Positions 14,354 through 20,492 of a stretch of DNA of 32,619 bases are shown piece after piece. Numbering within the stretch: the stretch's first letter is position 1; each line of letters begins with the position of its first letter. The position numbers and the translations under genes were made by a program. The stretch is from CAZBAF01 sp964490245 (lineage in GTDB: Bacteria > Patescibacteriota > Saccharimonadia > Saccharimonadales > JACDBH01), in assembly GCA_964490245.1 (NCBI GenBank), contig CAZBAF010000008.1, positions 1-32,619 of the forward strand, in the 5' to 3' direction. The notes beneath the pieces were generated by a model. The model was not told the origin of the DNA. It searched no databases and was given only the letters and a program-made list of their open reading frames with translations.

Positions 14354-15512
14354 AAAGCTTCTGCTCATACCCCTCGCGCTGCCCCTTGTTGCCGTATTCA
14401 TCATCGGTTCGTTCTTTTCCTTCGGGGGAAGTAGCGGTTCCGATTTGAATCCAGGCCAGGCTACCGTCGGTGACATCCCTACCCGTGTCCTTGCCCTGTG
14501 TCTCATCGGCGCTGAGAAATACAGCCCGGACGTGCCTTGGGAAGTGATATGCGGGGTGCTGGACGTCGAAACCGACCACGGTCGGGCCAATCTCCCGGGC
14601 GTGACTTCGGGCGAAAACAGTTTGGGATGCTGCTCGGGCATTGCACAGTTTAATCGCTGGGAAGCCCGTGGTGGTCCGTTGACACCGGCGCGCTTGCGGG
14701 CAGATGAGACCAATCGGTCGACCTGGGGCATGTGGAGCGTGGACGGCGACGGCGATGGCTGGAAGGATGTCTTCGACTATGACGACGCAATCCTCTCGGC
14801 CGCCCGGTACCTGCAACACGGGACGACACTTAATGTGAACGACTGTCCGTCAGTGCAGATCGGTGACTACGGCTCAAAGGTGAAGCGGGGCATCTTCACT
14901 TACAACAACTCGTGCCATTATGTGCGGCGCGTGTTGGAGTCTGCCCATATGTACCGGACGCTCGCAGAACGGGATCCCTTGCCAGGAACGGTGTTCCAGC
15001 CGCCCAACCTTGGGACTCCTAATGCCTATGGCTACTACGCCATGCCGCCGTCAATCAACGGCGCGTACACGATCTACTCGCTTCCATGCCGACGGTATGG
15101 GAGCCTGGAGCTCGTCAGCGTGCTGTACACCGTTGCCAACCGCTGGAAGCAATTCTATCCAGAGGGCTGGGTAAATATCGGTGACCTGAATGCCGGCTGG
15201 CCGCACAACAGCCACAAGTGGGGCGTCGCAGTCGACCTGGACGCAACTACTAACGGTGCCGATTGGGCAGCCGACTACACGAAAGGAGGCTACAATCGCC
15301 AGGCAACCGTGCTCCTCGGCCAGCTGTTCCTTGACACCGGCCTGGTGAAGAACATCTGGTACAACGACACGTTTGTCGTTTCAGCCCTACTGCAATATGC
15401 CCAAAACAAGGGGATTCGGATCGGCCAGATCAAGCCGCTCCCCGGTCACGACAACCACTTCCATGTGGATATCAACACCGCAAGAGGTCCCCTCCATGCT
15501 CCCAGCTGCTAG
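14346..15512 (+). CDS. Bifunctional murein hydrolase: lytic transglycosylase plus M74/M15-like endopeptidase
   Basis: A 388-residue protein; ATG 14346 overlaps the previous stop and begins a clear signal/anchor helix (residues 4-26). Residues about 45-205 form an SLT-like transglycosylase: ICGVLDVETDHG with the catalytic Glu at 75, CCSGIAQFN at 95-103, a Ca-binding-like DGDGDGWKD (133-141), and a closing YNNSCHYVRRVLESAHMY. Residues about 240-380 form a zinc endopeptidase like MepA (M74) or M15: HKWGVAVD supplies His290 and Asp297, and PGHDNHFHVDI supplies His371 and His373. It would open peptidoglycan for the secretion channel, as VirB1-type enzymes do. At least eight cysteines suggest disulfides outside the membrane. 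It is the last gene of the operon. Confidence 0.8.
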   Translation: MGKKLLLIPLALPLVAVFIIGSFFSFGGSSGSDLNPGQATVGDIPTRVLALCLIGAEKYSPDVPWEVICGVLDVETDHGRANLPGVTSGENSLGCCSGIAQFNRWEARGGPLTPARLRADETNRSTWGMWSVDGDGDGWKDVFDYDDAILSAARYLQHGTTLNVNDCPSVQIGDYGSKVKRGIFTYNNSCHYVRRVLESAHMYRTLAERDPLPGTVFQPPNLGTPNAYGYYAMPPSINGAYTIYSLPCRRYGSLELVSVLYTVANRWKQFYPEGWVNIGDLNAGWPHNSHKWGVAVDLDATTNGADWAADYTKGGYNRQATVLLGQLFLDTGLVKNIWYNDTFVVSALLQYAQNKGIRIGQIKPLPGHDNHFHVDINTARGPLHAPSC

Positions 15513-15540
15513 CCGGAGTATGGCATTCGATCCGTTGGCA

Positions 15541-15575
15541 GGCAGGAAGTGTGCTAATCTTAGGCACTTCCTGCC
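15541..15575 (+). terminator. Hairpin after the secretion operon
   Basis: A perfect 11-bp stem GGCAGGAAGTG (15541-15551) with CACTTCCTGCC (15565-15575) and a 13-nt loop, 28 nt after the operon's last stop. No U-tract follows. Probable operon 3' end. Confidence 0.6.
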
Positions 15576-15636
15576 GCCGACGTCAGGTGTGGCGAGCTGG
15601 AGGAACCATTGTTCTTCGCTTGTTACGCCTCGATGC

Positions 15637-15668
15637 CTGCCGAGTGCATCACCAACAAAACTCGGCAG
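15637..15668 (+). terminator. Second hairpin, terminator-like
   Basis: A perfect 9-bp stem CTGCCGAGT (15637-15645) with ACTCGGCAG (15660-15668), followed by TTTCCC. Shortly after comes CCTAAA-CTCT-TTTAGG (about 15673-15688) and a repeat of TTTTAGGC, which may be a further hairpin or an operator for the next gene. The 247-nt gap 15513-15759 holds no gene that I can support. Confidence 0.55.
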
Positions 15669-15759
15669 TTTCCCTAAACTCTTTTAGGCTAAAGGTTTTA
15701 GGCAAACTTATCCGCGTCAATTAGGACGGATGTAGTATTAAGGCCCGCTGGTGCGTATT

Positions 15760-16848
15760 ATGGAAGAAGAAACTACGATGAAGGATACGTTACTGGATGC
15801 CGCAAGCGTAAAAGCAGAGACCGACCGGTTTTTGGCCGGGATTTTTGAGGAGCGGATTGACCAGGCAGACCGGGTATCGGTGCGCTACGGCGACCTGTGG
15901 CGCAGTGCCCGGCGTCTGGTTGATCAGGGCGGCAAACGTTTGCGTCCCTATCTGGTCCACGCGGCCTATAGGGCATTTGGCGGCGACGATCCGGACACGG
16001 CTCTGCAGGCCGGCGGTGCCGTCGAGCTGCTGCACGTGGCTTTGCTGATTCATGATGATATTATCGACCGCGACACCCGGCGCTACGGTATCAAAAACGT
16101 AACCGGCCAGTATATGGAGGCCTACGCCCCGCGCTTGGGCAGCCCGGATGAGGTTCGGCATTATGCAAACAGTGCCGCCCTGATGGCGGGCGATCTGCTG
16201 ATATCAGAGGCATACCGGCTGATGAACGGTATCCCGGATGTGCCGCCTGCGCGCCGCCAAAAAGCTATTGATTTCTTTGCTGAATCGGTGTTTTTAGTGT
16301 GTGGCGGCGAACTGCTGGATACCGAGTCGGCCTTTGCGGCCGAGCCGTTAAGCGCCCTGCAGATTGCCGAGTGCAAAACAGCCAGTTATTCTTTTGCCGG
16401 ACCATTATTGATCGGGGCAACACTGGCCGGCGCTGCTGCCGATCAGCTCGAAAAGCTGCAGGAAATCGCCAGCAATCTGGGTATCGCTTATCAGCTGCGC
16501 GATGATGTGCTGGGTATTTTTGGTGATACGGCCGTGACGGGCAAGACCACTGTCGGGGACATCCGGGAGGGCAAGCGCACCTTTATGGTGGAGGAGTTTT
16601 ATGCACGGGCAGCTGCGCGTGACCGGCAGGCATTTGATAGGGTGTTTGGCGTGCAGGGCCTGTCTGCGGGTCAGTACCATCAGGCTGCCGGCCTGATAGA
16701 ATCGTGCGGTGCCCGGGCGGCATGCGAGGAGCGTATACAGCAGTTGGGCCAGCGCGCACACGAACTTATAGATAAGCTGGCCATAGATGGGGCGTACAAA
16801 CAGGTCTTTGATGACATTGTGCGGCGCACTGCCACGCGCGTAAAATAG
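15760..16848 (+). CDS. Polyprenyl (isoprenyl) diphosphate synthase
   Basis: A 362-residue trans-isoprenyl diphosphate synthase that extends allylic diphosphates with isopentenyl diphosphate. The motifs are GGKRLRP (60-66 counted from the GTG start), the first Asp-rich motif LIHDDIIDRD (DDIID at 102-106), the KT pair in AECKTASYSF, and the second motif LRDDVLGIFGD (251-259). The DDxxG form with FGD and GDIREGKRT is typical of actinobacterial GGPP synthase-like enzymes. The product length cannot be read; undecaprenyl or another long-chain lipid carrier for cell-wall synthesis is plausible. The frame opens at GTG 15751; ATG 15760 is preferred and ATG 15778 is also possible. No other isoprenoid gene is in the window. 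Confidence 0.85.
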   Translation: MEEETTMKDTLLDAASVKAETDRFLAGIFEERIDQADRVSVRYGDLWRSARRLVDQGGKRLRPYLVHAAYRAFGGDDPDTALQAGGAVELLHVALLIHDDIIDRDTRRYGIKNVTGQYMEAYAPRLGSPDEVRHYANSAALMAGDLLISEAYRLMNGIPDVPPARRQKAIDFFAESVFLVCGGELLDTESAFAAEPLSALQIAECKTASYSFAGPLLIGATLAGAAADQLEKLQEIASNLGIAYQLRDDVLGIFGDTAVTGKTTVGDIREGKRTFMVEEFYARAAARDRQAFDRVFGVQGLSAGQYHQAAGLIESCGARAACEERIQQLGQRAHELIDKLAIDGAYKQVFDDIVRRTATRVK

Positions 16849-16890
16849 GCGGCCCTAACCGGGGTTTTCCGTGGGTAGAGTACGCTGCTC

Positions 16891-16920
16891 TTGACAAACA
16901 TAAGCAGTATAGGGTATAAT
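16891..16920 (+). promoter_or_regulatory. Consensus promoter upstream of the sortase gene
   Basis: TTGACA (16891-16896), an 18-nt spacer and TATAAT (16915-16920): a full sigma-70-type consensus. It would give a leader of about 90 nt containing a small ATGGG/CCCAT hairpin (16954-16971). A second -10-like TACTAT (17002-17007) lies 11 nt before the chosen start, so a nearly leaderless transcript is also possible. Confidence 0.7.
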
Positions 16921-17018
16921 TGACATATTCCCTTGCTCGCTATGGACTAAAAAATGGGTAAAATCCCCCATGAAGAGCAGTCACGGCCGGGCCGATTATG
17001 GTACTATGCCGTAGTACT

Positions 17019-17702
17019 ATGAAAAAGCTTATGGGCACACTCAAAGGGCTGCTCCCTGCAACCAGGCGGCAGCGGTTGGTTTATCTTTTGGCGCTGGGGT
17101 TTTTGGTGGCCACGGCCGTGCCGGTTATCAGCCGCGTGCTTTCTGACGGGCAGCGTTCGGACTCACTCCAGGACGAGATTCTGACGTATTCGACCGATAC
17201 GCCTGACGAGACGCCGCCCGGCCCGAATTATCCCTGGCGCGGCCAGCCGCAGGATCCAAAAAAGATCATCATCCCTTCGCTTGCGGTCGATGGCTTTATT
17301 CAAAAGGTCGGCGTCGACCAGAACCAGCAGGTTACGGTGCCTAGCAACATTCACCTGGCCGGCTGGTTTGTCGATTCTGTCCGCCCCGGTCAGCCCGGAC
17401 TGTCTATCATCGACGGCCACGTGGACGGCCGGACAACCGCGGCTGGTATTTTTGGCCGGCTGGGTGAGCTTAGGCGCGGTGACAGGTTCCGTATCAAACG
17501 GGGGGACGGTCAGGTGCTGCGCTACAGGGTGCTTGATAGGGTCGAGTCGGACCTGGACGAGGCAGCTTCGGTGCTGTTTACGCAGGATCTGCATGTCAGC
17601 AGCCAGCTTAATCTGATCACCTGCAGCGGCCGCTACGACCGCACAGCCAAAACTTATGACAAGCGCATTATTGTATCGGCAGAACTGCTGGAGAACGATT
17701 AA
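17019..17702 (+). CDS. Class F-like sortase
   Basis: A 227-residue membrane-anchored transpeptidase. ATG 17019 (MKKL) is preferred over the frame opening at 16998. One membrane helix (about residues 19-38) is followed by an extracytoplasmic linker and the sortase barrel. Catalytic residues are His134 in IIDGHVDG, Cys202 in LNLITCSG and Arg216 in DKRIIV. VPSNIHLAGWF before the His motif is characteristic of class F or actinobacterial sortases. It would cleave xPxTG-like sorting signals and attach proteins to the wall or to each other. The broken surface gene near 1640-1719 carries an APNTG sequence; other proteins here end in membrane anchors, so its main substrates are probably encoded elsewhere. 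Confidence 0.85.
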   Translation: MKKLMGTLKGLLPATRRQRLVYLLALGFLVATAVPVISRVLSDGQRSDSLQDEILTYSTDTPDETPPGPNYPWRGQPQDPKKIIIPSLAVDGFIQKVGVDQNQQVTVPSNIHLAGWFVDSVRPGQPGLSIIDGHVDGRTTAAGIFGRLGELRRGDRFRIKRGDGQVLRYRVLDRVESDLDEAASVLFTQDLHVSSQLNLITCSGRYDRTAKTYDKRIIVSAELLEND

Positions 17703-17723
17703 AAGCAGTCCGGATATTTAGGT

Positions 17724-17729
17724 TACAAT
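17724..17729 (+). promoter_or_regulatory. -10 box TACAAT, leaderless arrangement
   Basis: TACAAT ends 6 nt before ATG 17736, so transcription would begin at or next to the A of the start codon. No -35 match and no ribosome site is seen. Confidence 0.5.
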
Positions 17730-17735
17730 AAGCAT

Positions 17736-18233
17736 ATGCATAATAACCGCCAGCAGGGTTTTACCATTGGCACGGTGCTGTTTGTGACCGCGCTGCTTAT
17801 TATTGTGTATGGCGCTGCGCAGTTTGTGATCAGGATCAACCGCGACAATCAAAAGCAGGCCAATCTTCTTACCGAGGCGGCCGGCGGATCGAGTCAGGCG
17901 GGCAGTGACCCGAATGATTTTGAGATACCGCAAGCGCCGTCAACCGCGCGCGAGAAGCCCTTACGCAGCGTCAGTGTGCTGCCCGATACGCTGCATGTCA
18001 TCCTGGAGGCCACGCTGCCCGGTGTGTACAGCGGCACCTGTGTGGCCGAGCTCAGCCAGGTTAATGGTCCGCAGTACATCAGATTTGTTGAGCCGTTTGA
18101 GGCGGCTGGCAGCTGCCGGATTACCATTCCGAATGAGCGGCTGCGCAAAGCGGACTGGAAGTATAAAATGAGTTATTTTACGAGTGACGGCCGGTATCGC
18201 GGGGAATATCCCGAGGCCAGACTGGGTTTATAA
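17736..18233 (+). CDS. Membrane-anchored extracellular protein with prepilin-like N terminus
   Basis: A 165-residue protein. The N terminus MHNNRQQGFTIGTVLFVTAL followed by further hydrophobic residues resembles a class III (type IV pilin) signal, with a polar leader, GF and a long helix. The usual Glu at position +5 of the mature protein is missing, so processing by a prepilin peptidase is doubtful. After the helix comes a polar linker (about 40-75) and a beta-rich domain (about 78-165) with two cysteines (in SGTCVAEL and AGSCRITI) that could pair. The function is unknown. It is 33 nt downstream of the sortase and may work with it. Its stop lies 20 nt from the convergent Crp-like gene. Confidence 0.65.
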   Translation: MHNNRQQGFTIGTVLFVTALLIIVYGAAQFVIRINRDNQKQANLLTEAAGGSSQAGSDPNDFEIPQAPSTAREKPLRSVSVLPDTLHVILEATLPGVYSGTCVAELSQVNGPQYIRFVEPFEAAGSCRITIPNERLRKADWKYKMSYFTSDGRYRGEYPEARLGL

Positions 18234-18248
18234 TTGAACAGGCCTTTG

Positions 18249-18265
18249 GCCGGCTATTTGCCGGC
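18249..18265. terminator. Small hairpin between convergent genes
   Basis: GCCGGC (18249-18254), TATTT, GCCGGC (18260-18265) forms a 6-bp stem across the end of the Crp-like gene and just after the 17736 gene. A GGCCTTTGGCC palindrome precedes it. It could end both transcripts. Confidence 0.4.
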
Positions 18266-18931
18266 GGCTTCGACAAGACGTTCTTTATGGATCTCGAGGA
18301 TGTTCATTTTGGGACTGCGCACGATTTTCTTGTCCTGCAGTTCTTTCATGACCATGGCGGTGCGTTCGCGGGTGATACCGGCTATGTCGGCCAGCAGCTG
18401 ATGATTGACAGGGAAGGTTACGCGCCACCAGCTGCGCCGCCGCTCGACCGCATGCAGCAGTCGCAAAAAACGCAGCGTGGCAACAAGCTTGTCTATAGCG
18501 CGCGTTTTGCCGAGACTGCTGAGTCGCACCAGCAACTCGTGGACATCGCGCGAGAACGCCTGGGTTAGCATGGCCGAGAGATCGCTGTCCGCGTTCATAG
18601 CCTTCTCAAGCGTTTGGGTGGGCAGGACGTACAGCTCACAGTCGGTCATGGTGGCATAAAACCAGCGGGGCGGCGCCGAATCGCCCGAAAAGAAAGAAAA
18701 GGGCACCACCGCCGGTGACTTGGCGATATGCAGGATTTTTTCGTTGCCGTGATCGTCGATATCGTAAATTTTGATCACCCCGGACTTGATAATAAATACC
18801 TGGGTTAGATCATCACCCTGATAAAAAATAATCTGGCCCTTCGGGTAGGGTTTGAGACGGGCAAACTGCATGGCATGTTTAAGGATGGGTGACGTATCCT
18901 TTGGCTTTATGAGCTTGCGCGTGAATGCCAT
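18254..18931 (-). CDS. Crp/Fnr-family transcription regulator
   Basis: A 225-residue regulator. The N-terminal cyclic-nucleotide-binding-type barrel is seen in PKGQIIFYQGDDLTQVFIIKSG (about residues 31-52) and the following strands; the canonical cAMP-contact pattern is not obvious, so the ligand is unknown. A long dimerisation helix is followed by a winged helix with QLLADIAGITRERTAMVMKELQDKKIV (about 182-208), the HTH_Crp signature. No Fnr-type cysteine cluster is visible. ATG 18931 is preceded by TAGGAT 9 nt upstream, so its mRNA may be nearly leaderless. The upstream DNA contains TGTGATAATTGTTACT (18968-18983), a possible Crp-like half-site for self-control. Confidence 0.85.
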   Translation of the reverse strand: MAFTRKLIKPKDTSPILKHAMQFARLKPYPKGQIIFYQGDDLTQVFIIKSGVIKIYDIDDHGNEKILHIAKSPAVVPFSFFSGDSAPPRWFYATMTDCELYVLPTQTLEKAMNADSDLSAMLTQAFSRDVHELLVRLSSLGKTRAIDKLVATLRFLRLLHAVERRRSWWRVTFPVNHQLLADIAGITRERTAMVMKELQDKKIVRSPKMNILEIHKERLVEAAGK

Positions 18932-19081
18932 AACATCTAAATCCTACCTGGTTCTGTAACTTTTTTCTGTGATAATTGTTACTTATTTTTGTTTGGTCAG
19001 CGACAAAGCTTACTGCACGCTTTTAACCGGTCTTTTATGATAGAGGTGCCACGTAAGGCAGAAAGGAGTGCATAAATAATT

Positions 19082-19240
19082 ATGGCACGTACGAACAGAT
19101 CTAATAACCAGGGGTTTGCCTCAATGGATGAAGATAAACAGCGCGAGATTGCCAGCAAAGGCGGCAAGGCGAGCGGGGGGAACTTCAAGAATAATCCGCA
19201 ACGGGCAAGCGAGGCTGGTCGTAAGGGCGGCCAGAGGTAG
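19082..19240 (+). CDS. KGG-motif small stress protein (YciG/GsiB-like)
   Basis: A 52-residue protein too short for ordinary gene cut-offs. It is highly polar and Gly/Lys/Arg-rich, with two KGG-type repeats: EIASKGGKASGGN in the middle and ASEAGRKGGQR at the C terminus, after a GFASMDEDKQR lead. This is the signature of KGG stress-induced proteins (YciG, GsiB repeats), small hydrophilic proteins induced by stress or starvation. AAAGGAG lies upstream with a rather long spacing of about 13 nt. It is divergent from the Crp-like regulator, which might control it (inference). Confidence 0.8.
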   Translation: MARTNRSNNQGFASMDEDKQREIASKGGKASGGNFKNNPQRASEAGRKGGQR

Positions 19241-19292
19241 GTTGCTCTACAGCGGCGCGGTTTATCTAAGCCGCGCGCTGGCTCCTAAGATA

Positions 19293-19326
19293 GCAGGCGG
19301 GGCGGCTGTGGGGTAGCCCCGCCTGC
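19293..19326 (+). terminator. GC-rich hairpin after the KGG gene
   Basis: A perfect 11-bp stem GCAGGCGGGGC (19293-19303) with GCCCCGCCTGC (19316-19326). A weaker GC-rich hairpin precedes it (about 19251-19281). No U-tract follows. Confidence 0.6.
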
Positions 19327-19352
19327 AGGCAACATAAGGGGAGGTTAAGTCT

Positions 19353-19583
19353 ATGATGAAAGTTAGTCAGGCGATGAACCTGCGTCATTCCCGAACAGAA
19401 GGACGTCATACTTTGGGCTCGTACGATGGCGTAGGCTACATCATGGCAGGCAGCACCGACAGCAGCGCAGGGGCAATAAAGCGCAAGTGTCTGGAGTGGC
19501 CGGGTTTTTTGATGCGGAGCCGCCAGGTTTTATTTGGTGAAAGGGCGCTCGGCTCAGACAGAATTTACGCCCGGGAGTCCTAA
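19353..19583 (+). CDS. Small hypothetical protein (doubtful)
   Basis: A 76-residue frame starting at ATG 19353, preceded by GGGGAGG with about 8 nt spacing, which is the main argument that it is real. The sequence is basic, has no signal peptide or membrane helix and is unlike any family I know. It sits between the KGG-gene terminator and the aldo/keto reductase gene, 8 nt before the latter, so it could be a leader cistron or chance. Confidence 0.35.
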   Translation: MMKVSQAMNLRHSRTEGRHTLGSYDGVGYIMAGSTDSSAGAIKRKCLEWPGFLMRSRQVLFGERALGSDRIYARES

Positions 19584-19591
19584 AAGCGTGT

Positions 19592-20401
19592 ATGGTAATG
19601 AAAGCAGCAGGCCTGATGCATTTGGGCGACGTTAAAACCCTGCATACCGGCCGTGTCATGCCGGCACTGGGCTTGGGTACCTGGAGATTGACCAAGCACA
19701 CACCGCAGGTTATTCAGGACGCGCTGGCGCTGGGCTATACCATGATTGATACCTCAGGCGATTACGGCACGCAGCCTGGCATTGCCGAAGGGTTACGGCG
19801 TGCTAAAGTGCCGCGCAAATCTTATTACATTGTGACCAAAGTCGAAGAGACCGATGATGCCTACCAAGCCGTCAAGGCAAATCTGTCCGAGCTGAGACTG
19901 AAATATGCGGATCTTATACTCATCCATCGCCCGCCGCCGCGCGGTATTGGTGAAGAGCTGTGGGCCGGACTGATCAGGGCAAAAAACGAGGGTTTGACCA
20001 AAGATATCGGTGTCAGCAACTATGCGATACGGCAGATCCGGGATCTGGCAGAGCAATCAGGCGAGTGGCCGGTGGTAAACCAGATTGAGTGGTCGCCGTT
20101 CGGCTGGGATGAGGATATGCTCGACTTTTGCCGCCAGCATGACATTGTTATTCAGGCCTACAGTCCGCTGACGCACGGCCGGCGCATGGATGATGAAGCG
20201 CTTGCTGATCTGGCAGTAAAGTACGACAAATCACCTGCCCAGTTGCTGATTAGATGGTGTCTGCAGATTGGTGTGGTACCGCTGCCAAAAGCCAATCAGC
20301 GCCGGCATCTGGAGGAAAATATTGAGGTGTTTGATTTTGAGATTGATGACGAGGACATGGACTATCTCAGCAGCCTGAATGAAGGTTATTCGGCTTTGTA
20401 G
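19592..20401 (+). CDS. Aldo/keto reductase
   Basis: A 269-residue NAD(P)H-dependent oxidoreductase of the AKR family. The N terminus has VMPALGLGTWRL, typical of the first barrel strand. The catalytic tetrad is present: Asp53 and Tyr58 in MIDTSGDYG, Lys83 in IVTKVEE and His112 in LILIHRP. VVNQIEWSPF and VIQAYSPL follow, and PLPKANQRRHLEENI is the cofactor phosphate-binding segment. It probably reduces aldehydes or small ketones in the cytosol; the substrate is not readable. The start is ambiguous: ATG 19592, 19598 or 19616 (MHLGDVKTL, which resembles the usual AKR start). Confidence 0.88.
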   Translation: MVMKAAGLMHLGDVKTLHTGRVMPALGLGTWRLTKHTPQVIQDALALGYTMIDTSGDYGTQPGIAEGLRRAKVPRKSYYIVTKVEETDDAYQAVKANLSELRLKYADLILIHRPPPRGIGEELWAGLIRAKNEGLTKDIGVSNYAIRQIRDLAEQSGEWPVVNQIEWSPFGWDEDMLDFCRQHDIVIQAYSPLTHGRRMDDEALADLAVKYDKSPAQLLIRWCLQIGVVPLPKANQRRHLEENIEVFDFEIDDEDMDYLSSLNEGYSAL

Positions 20402-20414
20402 TCCAAAAGCGTGT

Positions 20415-20428
20415 ACCGGCCATCCGGT
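20415..20428 (+). terminator. Small hairpin after the aldo/keto reductase
   Basis: ACCGG (20415-20419), CCAT, CCGGT (20424-20428): a short stable tetraloop hairpin 14 nt after the stop, followed by an A-run rather than a U-run. Weak terminator candidate. Confidence 0.35.
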
Positions 20429-20448
20429 CAAAAACTGCCCCTGACTTT

Positions 20449-20476
20449 TTGACTTCTGTTATGATACTGATATAAA
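20449..20476 (+). promoter_or_regulatory. Promoter for the RND transporter gene
   Basis: TTGACT (20449-20454), a 16-nt spacer and TATAAA (20471-20476), giving a leader of about 10 nt before ATG 20493. A second -10-like TATGAT overlaps at 20460-20465. Confidence 0.5.
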
Positions 20477-20492
20477 CAGGGGTTCCACCAAG

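Noticed and set aside
16998..17018. Upstream ATG as start of the sortase
   Set aside because: It adds seven residues (MVLCRST) overlapping a -10-like box; MKKL at 17019 begins a normal signal-anchor.
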